Shown here in pieces: positions 44,092-56,500 of a DNA stretch of 64,000 bases. A program made the translations under genes and the position numbers. Source of the DNA: Eupeodes corollae. Taxonomy: Eukaryota; Arthropoda; Insecta; Diptera; Syrphidae. The number at the start of each line of letters is the position of its first letter. Position 1 is the first letter of the stretch. The notes beneath the pieces are model-generated. The model saw only the letters and a program-made list of their open reading frames with translations, did not search any database and had not been told where the DNA came from. The stretch spans positions 135,246,645 to 135,310,644 of the forward strand of contig NC_079147.1 of NCBI RefSeq assembly GCF_945859685.1, in the 5' to 3' direction.

Positions 44092-45213
44092 TCCATAAGA
44101 GGTTATTGTAATTGCTTCGATATGTCGAATTGAAAATTTTGAACCGTACGATCGGGAAGCTTTTTTCTACCCCACATTCCAAGAACCAACAGAGATATTG
44201 GTTTCACATAAATTTTGGTTTACAGATGTATATTATATAATGTGACGTTATATCAAACTAGTATAATTAAAAAAAACGGGTTTTTATTATTCAAAAAAAA
44301 AACTGAAGAAAATATTTAAAAAATAAATGAGAGCGGACCTACTCTTTAAAGTCGAATCTGATCGGCTAATTGAGAAAGCACTTTTCATAAAAAGAATAAC
44401 TTGGATGATTTGTCAATTCCTCGCAAGAGGAAGTAACAGTGGAAAACACTTTTGATGGCACAGGCAGGGATTCAACACAAGACCTCTGACATGTCAGTCC
44501 AACGAACAAGAAGTAATACTACCTCTAAAATAATTGTATGGAACGAATAATAACGTTTTTAACATTGCCTAAAATTTAAAAAAATCATAGCAACGGTTTG
44601 TTTTACAAAAAAATAAAGCATGCCTATGAAAAACATTACTAAAACTTTGTAAAAATTAAAAATTTATTTTCAATTCATATATCAAGTTAAGGATATTGAC
44701 TCCAACTAATATCATCTTATAAGAAATGATGTTTTCAACAATCAGAAGAGTTAAAAAAATTCAATTGTTAGTTTTTTTTTATCAAAATTAAAATCAAGAA
44801 ATAGAACTACACAAAATTGGTAAATATTCAATATTCATGTTCGATTTTCGATATCACATACATAAATAAATGAAGGTCTTGATTTCAAAATGTTTTCATT
44901 CTGTGCATACAAAATTAAAACTTTCAAAAAATGCTATATAATTTGGTAAAAATTGGTTTTCGACTAAAAATCTCGGGAACGAGTTGTTAAATTTTGTTAA
45001 GTAAAATTCGAGTGAAATGTTCTTCCAAAACAGGAGAACCTACAATAACAACAACAAACAATTATGAAGCGGGTTTCGACTCACGTCTTAGGAGAACAAA
45101 GAAAGATATCGATTTCAAATTTTGTATCTCACACAATATTTTGGAATTATTATTAGTTAAAGTTGTAGAAAAATCGACAGACAGTGCGTGTGTCATCCCA
45201 GACTCTTTTTCGG
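44092..45213 (+). repeat. Dispersed subrepeat element, copy E (split by SINE)
   Basis: The left end, 'CATAAGAGGTTATTGTAAT', aligns with copy C at 48138. The interior contains the approximately 170-bp units, and the right part 'AAAATCGACAGACAGTG' matches the family end in degenerate form. A minus-strand SINE lies inside it at 44336-44513. The open frame 44994-45218 is within the repeat. Confidence 0.7.
44336..44513 (-). mobile_element. tRNA-derived SINE, copy 4 (3'-truncated)
   Basis: The minus strand carries the head 'GTTGGACTGACATGTCAGAG', a degenerate B box and the body 'CTTGCGAGGAATTGACAAAT'. It continues through 'AAAGTGCTTTCTCAATTAGC' and ends before the conserved tail. Nested in dispersed repeat copy E. 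Confidence 0.75.
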
Positions 45214-45219
45214 TTTGAT

Positions 45220-47330
45220 TTTAAATTTACACCTCTTCGGGTAAAATTATTGCTTACACAGGCTTATTATTTATTTTATTATTATTTAAACAAAATCGAA
45301 ATTAAAAAAATGTTTCCATGAAAGGTTCTACTGAAAACAATTTGCAGTATCCAAACAAAAACATTTTATTCCAGTTTGAAACAAGAAATATTTCATTACG
45401 TATCTATACAAATTTATATGCACATATATAGTAAGTAATTATAAATATGGGCCTACATTTCTTTTTTTCTAAGTCTAAAAATTGAAGATAATACCCAAAA
45501 ATTGGAAAATTTAATGACAGCTGGGTCCACACACCTTTAGGCATTAGACAAACTGACAAGAGCTCAAAGACAAATAGACAGATACAAAAGCGCTTTTCCA
45601 ATCATATTAATGTTAAATGTTATCAGAATCCTTAGATACATAGCATGTCGTGTATAGAACCTACGTGTCTACATACATATTTGTATCGTAAGTACAGAAT
45701 TCGGATTTTAAACCAACCTACAACTTTCCATGGTGGATATAGATGAAACATTAAGCAAGGATATGGGTAGAAGCATGAATACATTATGAGTACCATATAC
45801 ATATATATTAATGGTTTTGAATGCTCGGTAGACTATCATATAACTTGCGAGTTTTGATAAATATCTACATACACACATACATATGCATACAGACAAGAAA
45901 TTCTATAACAAAGCCTTCAAATTATTTGAATGAAAATGATGTTACATTATGAAAAAATAAGTTTCTTAAAATGGGTTTAAGTTAACATAGGTATAACAAT
46001 GACCTTCATTATTTTAGAATAAATTTGAGCTTGGCACCTTTTTTACTTCTCTTTTCAATAATGTATTGAGTTATATAAATTTCAACTTCATCTATTGACC
46101 CAATTGAATTCTACTCAAAAAGGAAAAAAGAAAAAAAAACAACAAAACAAAACTTAATGTCTAAAAAGAGAAAACATCCCAGATGAATGTTCTTGGGGTT
46201 ATTTAGGTTATATCCATTTGTTCCATGCCCTGCCCATCCCATATTATTTTCAACTGTGAAACAACAATACTTGGCTAAATAGAGAAACACGACAAATTGA
46301 TGCCATTTCATTGGTTTCCAATAGTATTTGTAACTCATTTCAAACTATCTGACCATTTTATATGATGACAACAGCATCCTCATCGTCCTTCGTCATCGTC
46401 AATGAAAACTTGAACAAACGAAAGCGGTCCAATGCCACAAGCCTAGGGTATTTCGAGGATTTTTCAGACTCATAATACACTACATGTATGTATGTATACT
46501 CGTATGTACTCCCTTTTTATTCAGACACACATCGATCCAATTGGGGATTCAAGCTAAAGCTGAATAGAAAACGTTTATGGGTGTTCTATAATAGGAGAAT
46601 GAGTATATCTGTGTATAGGATATGTAGAAACAAGAACACTTTGTCTGTGTACTTAGATAGTTGGCTTGGTACTTTAAGTTGGGCAAAGAGCTAAAACTGA
46701 GTCTACATGCACAATGCACATAGTGATGATTTTTTTTGCTGCTTCCCAGGAGTCAGGATATGAAGAAGAGATGAAGCTTGTTTAAAAGTTTTGCTTTTGC
46801 CGAATTTCAATTGTGCCCACAAAAAGATAATATAAAGTACTGTTTAAGGATTCTGGATCAATTTTATTTTGTTCTTCAAACCATCTTAGACTGCACAGAC
46901 TTGTATGATGGGTAAACCTGCAACCATTAACAAAATAGTATTATGTGTGGGTATGTACTCAATCCACAAAATATACTTTTATTTCAAAATGATACTTTCG
47001 AGCAATGAAGTACGGTTGGTACATATGTATGTATACATAAAGGATAGGTATGCACTATGCATACATTGTTTTGAACCTAAAAAAGCTTGGATACGGATTT
47101 ACACTGAGCATACAAAATATGAAGAAAGACAACAATCATCGAATGTAATACTCCGTATATGCATATGTGAAAAAATACAAAATTAATAACTATCCATTAA
47201 AATGTTGTCACTATTTCAATTCTATAGTTAATTTTTGTCTGCATAGATACCCAGCAGCAAGTGTATCTGTTTTTTTAAAAAGTTGTTTTTAAATGAAACA
47301 AAAACGGTTTTGAATATCAATGAAATTATT
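45220..47330. other. No gene seen
   Basis: AT-rich with CATACATAC-type microsatellites (45865-45895, 46485-46510). No domain, RNA gene or paired repeat end is supported. Confidence 0.5.
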
Positions 47331-47334
47331 TATG

Positions 47335-47860
47335 AAATTGACGTTCGATATTCGTACGAAGTTCATCAATCATCGCTAGCTTGGTGGCGTAGACCATAGA
47401 CTTGACGTAGCCCCACATGAAATAGTCTAAAGACGTCAAATAGCAGGACCAAGGTGGCCAAGCGAATGGACCACGTTGTCCAAACTTGGTTTTCAATAAA
47501 TTGACTATGACATTCAATGTGTGGCTTGTGGCGCTGTCCTGTTGCAACCACGTGATCCAATTGGGGCCAAAAATATTCGGTTATCATTGAACGGTAGCGA
47601 TCGCCATTCACAGTGACGTGCCGGTCTTGATCATCACGGAAGAAATACGGCCCAATGACACCGCCGGCCAATAAACCACACCAAACCGAAATTTTGTCTG
47701 GATGTAATGATGACTCGTATACGTGCGGATTGCAGCCAGACCAATACCGCATACCTTGTTTATGGACGTAGCCATTCAGCCAGAAATGAGCGTCATCGCT
47801 GAAGATGATTTTTCGGTGAAAATTGTTCAGCCCAATCACAAACATACGACGTATGATTTT
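47335..47860 (-). pseudogene. Mariner transposase relic, shortened D-to-D spacing
   Basis: The minus strand gives 'KIIFSDDAHFWLNGYVHKQ' (first D near 47800), 'ISVWCGLLAGGVIGPYFF' and 'VTVNGDRYRSMITEYFWPQL' in frame 47366-47878. After a frameshift near 47545 come 'QQDSATSH' and 'SCYLTSLDYFMWGYVKSMVY'. Between the second and third catalytic D I count 36 residues instead of 41, because the 'ISRNGP'-like segment is shorter. 'DLTP' has become 'YLTS'. No inverted repeats were found. Close to the other mariners but a distinct lineage or an internally deleted copy. Confidence 0.85.
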
Positions 47861-48129
47861 CAACAATAACAAAAACATATTGACTTATTTAAAAAAAAAA
47901 TTTAAGAAACATTTAAAGCGACGAAAGAAACCGAATGCTTTAGGAAAAAAAATATCAGAATTTTCCATCTTCAATTAGATAAAAGAATCCAAAATATAAT
48001 TCTTTACTTCGATTTTATTTTGCGTTTTAACACACCCCAATCCCCCTTATGGGAGATCATTTTTTAATAATTCTCTTTAATTCAAAAGTTATGGTATTGC
48101 GATAATGGATATGACCCCCCTTATACTTG

Positions 48130-49017
48130 ACTTCCCATAGGAAGTTATTGTAATCGGTCCGATTTGTCGAATTTCAAATGTTGACACTTCCCGACGTTTC
48201 AAGTCCCCTAGAGTAGTAATAAAAGATTTTTAGAGAAATGTCTGAAGGACTCTCAAAAAAATAGAGGTGTTTTTTTACCGAAACAATTAAAAAAAAGTGA
48301 AAAATGTTGGTATAATAACGCCAGCGACTTGAACTAAATTTGATATTAGAAATTGTAGCGTGATACCACACAAGCATTTATTTGAAAAAATGCAATTAAA
48401 TAAAAAAAATTAAAAATATTTGTCACCTCGAATATTTTACGAATAAAAAATTAATATTTTTTTGCAGCGTAGAATACCGTTTTTGAAATCTGGCAAAGTT
48501 TTTGACAACAATCGAATTCATAGTTTAAAAAAAAGCAAAAAAAAATTACTAAATTTAGTAAAAAGAAGTACTCTCGACTCACTCAAAAACCATTTTTAAA
48601 ATAAAAACTTGGCTTCCAGGTAATTTTATCGCACAGAAAATATTGTCTTCGACGTTTAGTAAATTTTTTATAAAAATCCTACTGGTCATTTTTTAATAAA
48701 AGAAATAAAACCTACAAAAAATGGTACGAAAATTTGAGAAAACTGATGTTCGGTTCTTGATATCTCGAGAACAAAAGAAGATTAATTACATTCATAATAT
48801 TTGTAAAAATTGGTTTTCGACTAAAAATCTCGTTAACAAAAATAGGTTTTGAAATCAAACTATTTCATTGTTTGCGAAATATTGTTGGTAATTTTTAATT
48901 TATTAAGAACAATTCAACTGACAACTTATTTGACAAAACACGAAAACCTACAAACATTTAAGCAAGACAAATCCGACAGACAGGATGGGAAATTATCAGT
49001 GTGGGTCGCATCCCTGG
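48130..49017 (+). repeat. Dispersed subrepeat element, copy C
   Basis: This copy has both signature ends: TTCCCATAGGAAGTTATTGT at 48132-48151 and CAGTGTGGGTCGCATCCC at 48997-49014. The subrepeat region is shorter than in copy A. Non-coding. Confidence 0.85.
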
Positions 49018-49163
49018 TTTTAATTATCTGTTTTGTATGTACTTTTAACTGAAGACTGGTATAAGGACATAATATGAATCGGACATCTGTTTTTAATTAT
49101 ATGTTTTGTATGTACTTTTAACTGAAGACTGGTCCAAGCACACAATATAAATCGGAAACCTAG
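49018..49163. repeat. Two tandem 73-bp units
   Basis: Units starting at 49018 and 49091 share TTTTAATTAT and 'TGTTTTGTATGTACTTTTAA', then 'CTGAAGACTGGT', with a few differences toward their ends. They begin exactly at the right end of the dispersed repeat. Confidence 0.85.
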
Positions 49164-49795
49164 CACCATCCAGAATGATCTAGAGGGGAAACATAGTGAA
49201 TAATAAAGCTAATACAGTTAAGTTACATAAGTAAAAATTGCATCTTAAGATCGCCAAAAAGATGTTTGCTTTCAAAAACAACTACAAACTTTGTTTCCAC
49301 ACAACTTAGAATTTGGAAAAACTTTAGTTTTAAATTATTTTCATAAGATCTTTTCTGAGATAAAGATCAAATATTCAGTTACTTAAGAAATAAACTTGAA
49401 TAAGAGATAGCCAATTTGATATTGAGTTTAAATTCCTGAAACCGGTCTTTAATTACATCTTATTTTTTGAGGCACATAAATAGTCGAGTTTTAAAATTGA
49501 TTTTCTATTCAATACAAAATTTGTAAGCTCTTAAAAAATTAGAGAAATCTACTTTTAGAAGTTGATTTTTGGATACTCTGTAACTGACCTTAAAACACGA
49601 ATTTCAAGAATACAAATTTCCAAAAAATAGTAAAAGTGACGCTTTCGTTAAACTAATTGAAAAACATATTGAATGTTTAATATCTATTTATTGAACATAA
49701 AAGCTTTAAATCTCTTGAGAACTGAAAAGAAATTCATGTTTGATTTGAGAACAATTAAGTGGTGATTCTCATCGGCTTTGTTGATCTTTTTAATG
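49164..49795. other. AT-rich, no gene
   Basis: No supportable feature. Confidence 0.5.
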
Positions 49796-49799
49796 ATTA

Positions 49800-50520
49800 A
49801 ATGAAAACAGTTTTCATCTGATTTTTCCCAACGTTTCGACGGTGATTGCCGTCTTCTTCAGGGGATGTATTGATTTGTAATATTTAAATTAAATTCTTCA
49901 CAACTAGTTTAATGAATTCGTTTTTATTTAATTGTTTTGTTGATTCGTTTAAAACCATAATATTTTCAAGAGGTTCAAGCAAAACAGTATTATTTTACAA
50001 TTTTTCTTCTAGGGTAAGCCCCTATCAAAGACTGATAACGAGAATTGATTTCGAAAAAAATGCGTCAAAGAATAAGCTAGACAAAATTTTTCATATCAGA
50101 TTCTGTTTTCCCACGAAAAAAGTTCAAATTTTTCTGGCAAACTCTCTCATTTTCTGTGTTTTTGCGTCTTTATTTTGTAAGTGATTGGTTAAGATTTATT
50201 TAAATATAAGAGCTCAAAAAGTGAAATTTGATGGTATTAAAATTGATACAAAGACATTCGATTTGGGAGTTACACAAGGTTCGGTTTTAGGACCAATATT
50301 CGCTTGGTATTCATTAATTCTTTATTCAATTTGCAGATGATGTTGGTTTTTCTTATGTTACAGATAGTTGTCTGAATCTTAAATCTGAGCTCAGCTTGTT
50401 AGGAATCTGGTGTGCAGAGCACAAATTGATAATTAATTCTTAAACCAAGATAATGTTTTTTTATGTTCCTGGCCAAAAGATTGTTGATGCTGATCTCTAT
50501 TTCCATGCTAACTGAGTGTC
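49800..50520 (+). pseudogene. LINE RT fragment with 5' hairpin-like motif
   Basis: At 49838-49864 the sequence 'CGACGGTGATTGCCGTCTTC' can form a short GACGG/CCGTC hairpin, followed by 'TTCAGGGG'; such hairpins occur in LINE leaders. Coding similarity is at 50214-50515: 'VKFDGIKIDTK', 'LGVTQGSVLGPIF' (50267-50302) and 'FADDVGFSYVTD' (50332-50366), the catalytic block with both aspartates. 'WCAEHKLIINS' follows. The part between 'GPIF' and 'FADD' is deleted by about 20 codons. Inactive; linking the hairpin and RT as one element is inference. Confidence 0.65.
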
Positions 50521-50900
50521 GAAAATTTTAGATTTTTAACTGCACCTAATCCATGGAGGATGCTTTCATAACATTTACGGATTGCATGAGCTGTAGTGAT
50601 AAATGTTTTAAATAAGAATTAGTCAAGTATTTGGGATTAAGAAAGTTTTTTTGGGCGTACGTTTGTACGTCCGTTGTTTTACAGATAATAATGCAGAAAG
50701 GGCTCTCAAGAAAATTGAGTAGGCGGTTTTTTTACCATGGCAATAATAACCCTAAATATCACAACTTGAATTAAATGTTATATTATATATTATAATGTGA
50801 TACCAAACAAATATATATTTGGAGAAAATTCCAATTAACGGTTTTTGTATACAAACAAAAAACTGCACAAAAAATATTTGTCACCTCGGAAATTTTACTA

Positions 50901-51792
50901 GGTTAGGTTAGGTTATAGTGGCTGTCCAAGATGGCAACGGACACACTTAGGCCAGTTTAATGGCCAATTGTGATACCACATGAATCTTGAGGCTTCCTCC
51001 TAAGCTCAATGGAACCAGCTTGAGTCCCTTACGAAAAGTGAGAGGCTGATTATACCGATATGATTTAGATCCCTAAAGAAGAATTCTCCTAGGTAATTTT
51101 TGCGTTTTTGAGCTAGAGCAGGGCATGTGCAGAGAAGATGAAGAACCGTTTATTCCTCTTCCTCGTCCATACAGCTTCTGCAAAAGTCATTTGAGAATAT
51201 GCCTAGTCTCGTGGCGTGCTTTCCTATTAGACAGTGTCTGGTTATGACACCTATTATCGAGCTTATATGCGATCTGCTTAGAGAGAGCAAGCACCTTGAA
51301 CGTTTTAAATCCAGTGTTGGCCAGATGTTTTTTGCGGCTTGGGTGATGTTGTTCCACCTTCCTCGCAGCGTCGTGCATTAGCAACAGTTTACAAGTAGCG
51401 ATTAGTATGCCAGTACTTGCCAAACGTGATAGGATGGGCTGTACTGTACCGTTCCTGGCGAGTTCATCTGCCTTACAGTTACCTGGAATGTCTCTATGGC
51501 CCGGCACCAAGCAAAGGTGAATATTAAACTGTTGCGCCATAACCATTAGAGATGATCGACAGCTATGGACTGTTATAGACTTTGTAGAGACAGAGTCCAG
51601 AGATTTGATAGCGGCCTGGCTGTCAGAGAAAATACGGATATCAGATGTTGATATCACGTTTTCTTTGCGCCAAGACAAGACTTCCTTAATCGCCAAAAGT
51701 TCCGCCTGGAACACGCTACAATGATTGGGAAGACGGAATGAGAGACTTAATTTCAGTCGTTCAGAGTACACAACTCCACCAACCCCTTCTTT
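50901..51792 (-). mobile_element. 5'-truncated LINE insertion, 13-bp TSD, CCTAA tail
   Basis: The insertion is bounded by GGAAATTTTACTA at 50888-50900 and 51793-51805. On the minus strand it begins within an RNase H coding region and ends with CACTATAACCTAACCTAACC. A 5' truncation, long direct duplication and short-repeat 3' tail indicate target-primed reverse transcription. The pre-insertion site is present in copy A near 18248-18260 (AAAATTTTACGACTG), which supports the boundaries. Confidence 0.88.
50930..51790 (-). pseudogene. LINE C-terminal RNase H domain and zinc knuckle
   Basis: The frame 51187-51864, whose real part starts at 51790, reads 'GVGGVVYSERLKLSLSF', 'SVFQAELLAIKEVL' (acidic residue E), 'IRIFSDSQAAIKSL' (catalytic D) and 'LVPGHRDIPGNCKADELAR' (D). 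This is a ribonuclease H of the kind found at the C-terminus of I/R1/LOA-group LINEs. After an in-frame stop near 51187 a 'CRSCMDEEEEQTVLHLLCTC' zinc-knuckle-like segment follows (near 51115-51180), then 'RDSSWFH'. The first catalytic Asp would lie upstream of the truncation. Confidence 0.85.
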
Positions 51793-52617
51793 GGAAATTT
51801 TACTAACAAAATATGATTTTATCTCCAAAATAATTGTGTGCAATAAAAAAAAAACGTTTTCCACATCTGGTAAAATTTTGTGTAGAATCGAATTGACAGT
51901 TTTTTACAAAAAATTAGAAACCTAAAAATACATTAAGAAAAGTTGGTAAGAATTGATTTTCAACTCAAATCTCATTTAAAATATGTGATATATTGGTTTT
52001 AAACTAATTTTATCTTATAAGAAATATTGTCGTTAACATTCGGACAAATTTTCAGAAAAATCGAATTTACAGATGTTTTTACAAAAAATGAAAACTTAAA
52101 AAAAAAATTAATAAAAGTTGATAAAAATTTATTTTCGACTCAAATACCTTTTCAAACATTTGAGAAATTGCCTTCAAACTAATTATATTTAAAAAAAATT
52201 GTTGTCAATATTCTGTACAATTTTGAGAAAATATTATTGACACTTTTCTTACAAAAAAAATAAAACCTGCAAAAAAATTAACAAAAGTTGGTAAACATTG
52301 ATTTTCGACTTAAATAATTGTTCAAAACTTTCTGATATTTGTTTTAATTTAGTTTTTTTTTTTTCGATTAAAAAATTTTGTTGTCAACAGCTTTAAAATA
52401 TTTGTAAAAAAGAAAGATTCGACCTAATTGAGCATAAATACCTGCGAGAAATCTTTTTACTGTCACACTGCTTCGCACCGTCACATAATTTTGGGGCAGC
52501 CATTCTCGAACATTTTTTCAAAATTTAAGTATTTAAAACAAAGTACTTTTAGTGCTTAATCCTGTATACATATACGTTTTCCAGCAACAATTTCGAATTT
52601 GGGAATAATAAACACTC

Positions 52618-52692
52618 TTCAACAGTGGCGTGTTGGGTTCAATCGTTGCCTTTGCCACCTTAAGTTCTTGTCACGAGTACTGCCTCTTGCAT
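52618..52692 (+). mobile_element. tRNA-derived SINE fragment, copy 5
   Basis: Only the head and early body remain: 'GTGTTGGGTTCAATCGTTGC' with a near-B-box (GGTTCAATCG at 52636-52645), then 'GAGTACTGCCTCTTGC'. It joins directly to a mariner relic. Confidence 0.65.
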
Positions 52693-52699
52693 TGCGACT

Positions 52700-53600
52700 A
52701 TTTTGCGATAGACGTGGACACGTGGTGGCCCTTCATGTCGATTGGTCAACGTTTAGTGGCCAAATTTGATACGATCGGTTCAGTAAACAATCAGCCAATA
52801 CCCTTTTGTTCAAGGAACGCAATATCGGCCGAGAACATTGCCGCAGTCCGTAAAAGTGTACAGCAGAAACCGAGGCAGTCTATTCCTAGCTGTGCCCAAG
52901 AACTCGGCCTTTCGCAGACTTTAACATGGCAAATTTTGCGTCGGGACTTCTGTACAAGATCCAACTGACCCAGGAGCTCAAAGTTCATGACCAGAGGCAA
53001 CGCCGTTTGTTTGCTCACTTTACTTCGAATCGTTTGAGTCGCATTTTTGGATGAATGGATGTGCTCACAAGCAAAAGTCTATGGGACGACACCAACCCAC
53101 GCGAGGTTCACCAGTTGATAATGGATCCTCAAAAAGTTACCGTTTGGTGTGAATTTTTGTCCGGTGGCCCGGTGGCGGCGTAATTGGTCCGTTCTTTTTC
53201 AAAAACCACTTTAGTGAGGCAGTCACCGTCAACAGCGAGTGCTACAGAACGATGATAACTTACGGCCCAAATTGAACCATATTGTACTAGTCGATATGTG
53301 GTTCCAGTAGGACAGCGCTAAGTGCCACAGAGCGAACGCCACGATCGATATTTTGCATGAACGATTTGAGGGTAAGGTTATATCTCGCAGCGGTGATGTG
53401 AATTGACCCCGCTATACTTTTTCCTGTGGGGTTTCTTAAAATCGCAGGACTATGCAAATAAACCACAATCGACTGATGCCCTAAAGGTGCCATAACACAG
53501 GCCATCGCTAAAATTCAGCTGGATCTATGCGGAAGAGTCATTGAAAATTGGGCTAGTCGGATCCGTCCCACCGTAAGAAGTTAAGGCGGACATTTGAATG
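52700..53600 (+). pseudogene. Mariner transposase relic, near full span
   Basis: 'VDTWWPFMSIGQRLVAKF' and 'NAISAENIAAVRKSVQQKPRQ' (52813-52875) give the N-terminal helix-turn-helix region. 'CAQELGLSQTLTWQILRRD' follows (52891-52947). Beyond the stop at 52965 the core is readable only in pieces: 'SHFWMNGCAHKQ' (53037-53072, lacking the usual first D), 'GVIGPFFFKN' (53177-53206) and 'AVTVNSECYRTMITY' (53219-53265). The C-terminal 'ALKGAITQAIAKIQLDLCGRV' in pieces lies near 53480-53540. No inverted repeats were recognised. It shares sequence with the fragment at 28609-28830. Confidence 0.8.
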
Positions 53601-55500
53601 TTATCATATTACACACTTAATGGCATACATTTGCCTTTCAAATATAAAAAAAATAATATTGTTAATACCTCACACACAGCTTGTTTTATTCCATTTCAAC
53701 ATCTACCCGCCCTAATTGAAAAACTCTTTATTTAAAAATTAATTAAACTAAAAATTAGCTACATTCTCAAGCCTCTTAGACCTTGACAGCTATTACTACT
53801 AAAAAATGGAAAGTAATCAATGTTAGTCACTACCAACCTCTTTTTTATCAATACTGGCGCCCTCACTAAAGCGTTTCGTACGAAAAACGCCATGAACTAC
53901 ACAACTAAAAATTTCTCATACTTTGACTTTTTCTGTCGTAACTTATATTCTGATGAGAAATTCCTTTTGAAGAATTTGGAAAAACATGCATAGGTAAAGT
54001 TGAAATGGGCAAATATCTAACAGCAACGTTTCAAAGAATGCCAAACTAAAATGAAATTGTATCTTAAGGTTGATGAAAAACATACACATATCTAGGCAAA
54101 CACATATTATGTGTATGTGGACTATGACTAAGATCAGAAGAAGGGCTAGAAGGCGAATCCTAGAGTGTGATGTATTGTACACATTTATATGTATATATGT
54201 TCATGCGAAGACTATTTCAGATAAATTAATTATTACTAAAATTTCTATCCTTTCTTAAACCCACACAGAGATAAAATAATGCAGACACTCTTATGATAGT
54301 GAGTAGGTAAGTATGTACGTATATATTATGTGAACACAAGAAAATAATCATGAAAGTCTGACGATTACAGCGAGGACGAAAGATGTATACGTTTTTCATA
54401 TAAATGTATAAGAAATGGTTCAAAATGTTTTGTATAATATCTTTGTAGAAGGAGTGTGACAAGGGCATCAGGGGCTGTCGTCAAACTGAAGATTGATAGC
54501 TTAAAAAAAGGGTTGTTGGAAGAATAGGTTATATATAGTAAAATTAATTTACAGAAATCTGGATCCCTTCATACTTTGGTTTGACCGAAGAAATTTTTCT
54601 TCCATGTTGTATATATACTTATACTTACAAACACAATGTTCATCAACATAAAGGTTCAGTTTGGGAGAAAAGTGTGGCTTTTCCGGTTCCCTTGAGCTTG
54701 AGACATAATGTGAATTTATTACAGGGATCCATATAGTAATTAGAGTGTCAACGGTTATTTACAGTAGGTACCTACGAGTAGCTGGTATATATGTATACTT
54801 TTTGCTAAGGTCATATTTAGTTTTCTTTTTCTTTTGTTTGGTTGAAAATTTATACAAGACAGATAAGGTAATTGAAATAAAATGCTTTAATCAAATATTT
54901 TAATTATCTTAAGTAAAAATTGGTTTTAATTTGTCAAAAGACAACACATAACACGTTAAAATAATAAAATTTCGATTATAACTGGCGATTAAGTTATCCT
55001 TTAAATGAATACAATATACTAAAGAAAGAACATAATTATCTTTTGATACCCTATGATTCGTAGGTACAATTATTTAAAAATGTAGGAAGAATTAAATATA
55101 AGAACCATTTAAAAAATTGAAATTGATATCATATAACAATATGCGCTAAAAGTATTTTAGCTTGAGGACTAAATTAAATTGCATCTCCATAAAACATCGC
55201 AAAAATTTCAACTGAGCTGAAATCGATAGATAAAAGGTTTTCTGAGTGTAATTTTTATAGATGAACTGTCATTCTATTTAGCAGTTTTGAAAGTTGGAAT
55301 AAACACGTATTTTTTGACTTTTGGATTAGTACCCCAATACTTTAAAGTCGTGGTAATCATAACAACATGAGACAAACTTCAGGCTCTTATTCTTGTAAAT
55401 TTATGAAGGTCATTGTTACAACAATAGAGGCAGTTTCAGACTTGAAATCAATTTCGTAACTGTTTGGCCAGTATTGGTTTAATTGTTCTTAAAATATTCG
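53601..55500. other. No gene seen
   Basis: AT-rich with ATATGTATATATG-type tracts (54188-54205, 54315-54330, 54788-54800). No supportable coding or repeat feature. Confidence 0.5.
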
Positions 55501-55504
55501 AATT

Positions 55505-55655
55505 TTTTTCTTAGTCGCGTACTATGCTACCTTGCTTCAGCAAAGTTTTTGAAAAAGCATTAGCTAAGAGAGTACTGTGGTACATACACAAAGCACAAGT
55601 AGGTTTAATACCTAATAAGGATACCATGGATGCCTTGCTACACATAGGCTATACG
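55505..55655 (+). pseudogene. LINE RT fragment
   Basis: A single frame reads 'PCFSKVFEKALAKRVLWYI', then 'KAQVGLIPNKDTMDALLHI', corresponding to the 'ISKxFEKxL...QFGFRxxxST.DAL' block of LINE RTs. It ends at the start of the endonuclease/RT LINE at 55658. Too short for clade assignment. Confidence 0.65.
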
Positions 55656-55657
55656 GA

Positions 55658-56500
55658 TTCAGGTTCATAGATTTTGCTGCGAGGCGAAACGTGATGGTAA
55701 TCAGTACTCGTTTTCCACACCTTAACATCCACAAAGGAACTTGGACTTCTCCAGATCAATCTACCGTCAACCATATTGACCATATTGCGATCGACGCCAG
55801 ACACTCTTCCAGCATCATGGATGTCCGAGCTTTTCAAGAAGCTAACATCGACTCGGACCACTACCTCGTTGTATCCAAGGTAGTACTTCGGGTTTTCAGA
55901 CATACAGGGAGGTGCTGGGAAAAGGTACAACGTCGAACGGCTACAATTGTCACAGATCGCCAAATCCTTTTCCGACCGAGTTACAAGTTACCTCTCTCGA
56001 AGTTCTCTGCCACCTACAGAATGTATAGAAAACCAGTGGCAACATTGCCAAGATGCAATCAGAGAAGCCGCCTGAGTTTCAAGCAGCACCAACAAGGAAA
56101 CCCTGGTTTGATAAGGAATGTCGGCAGGCAAATACAGCCAAACAACGGGCACACAGAGCAGCAGCGCTGCATAAAAGGAGGAGAGCTGCTCATAAGTTCT
56201 ATGAGCAGAAGAGGCGAGAGGAACGCCGACTTCTCAAAAGGAAAAAAAGAGGGCAGGAGAAGCGTGTGGTCGAAGATGTTGAGAGGTTTAAATGCAGGAG
56301 TGAAGTTCGAAAGTTTTATGAACAGGTGCAACGAAATTCACAGGTACATAAACGTAGAACCGAAGGCTGCAAAGTCGAATATTGAAACTTCATAGTGGAA
56401 CTGCAGTCAATGCTGAGGATATGGAAGGACCACTTCTGCAGACTGTATAACGGCGACTATGAACTGAATTCCGCTGTCAGGCACGATTATCCATTCAACA
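55658..56500 (+). pseudogene. Endonuclease/RT LINE, 5' part (5'-truncated)
   Basis: It starts inside the endonuclease: 'DFAARRNVMVISTRFPHLNI', 'HKGTWTSPDQSTVNHIDHIA' and 'ANIDSDHYLVVSK' (near 55843-55880), with the intact catalytic SDH that is damaged in the 26-kb copy. Frame changes near 55920 and 56050 lead to the basic linker 'RKPWFDKECRQANTAKQ' and 'YEQKRREERRLLKRKKR'. 'MLRIWKDHFCRLYNGDYELN' (56410-56469) then runs to 'DYPFNT', where a foldback-like element interrupts it. It continues at 59111. Confidence 0.88.

Larger units (their letters stand above)
50652..52410 (+). repeat. Dispersed subrepeat element, copy D (split by LINE)
   Basis: The left part, 'AGAAAGGGCTCTCAAGAAAA' (50696-50715), matches 16367-16385 and the minus strand near 63550. 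After the LINE fragment at 50901-51792 the repeat resumes at 'GGAAATTTTACTAACAAA', with about four degenerate 170-bp units. The right-end signature is missing. Confidence 0.82.

Noticed and set aside
50901..50930. Interstitial telomere repeat (GGTTA)n
   Set aside because: Only about three units, directly at the 3' end of a LINE and next to its 13-bp target duplication; better explained as the LINE tail.
56059..56331. Minus-strand 90-codon frame
   Set aside because: Antisense to the basic linker of the endonuclease/RT LINE.
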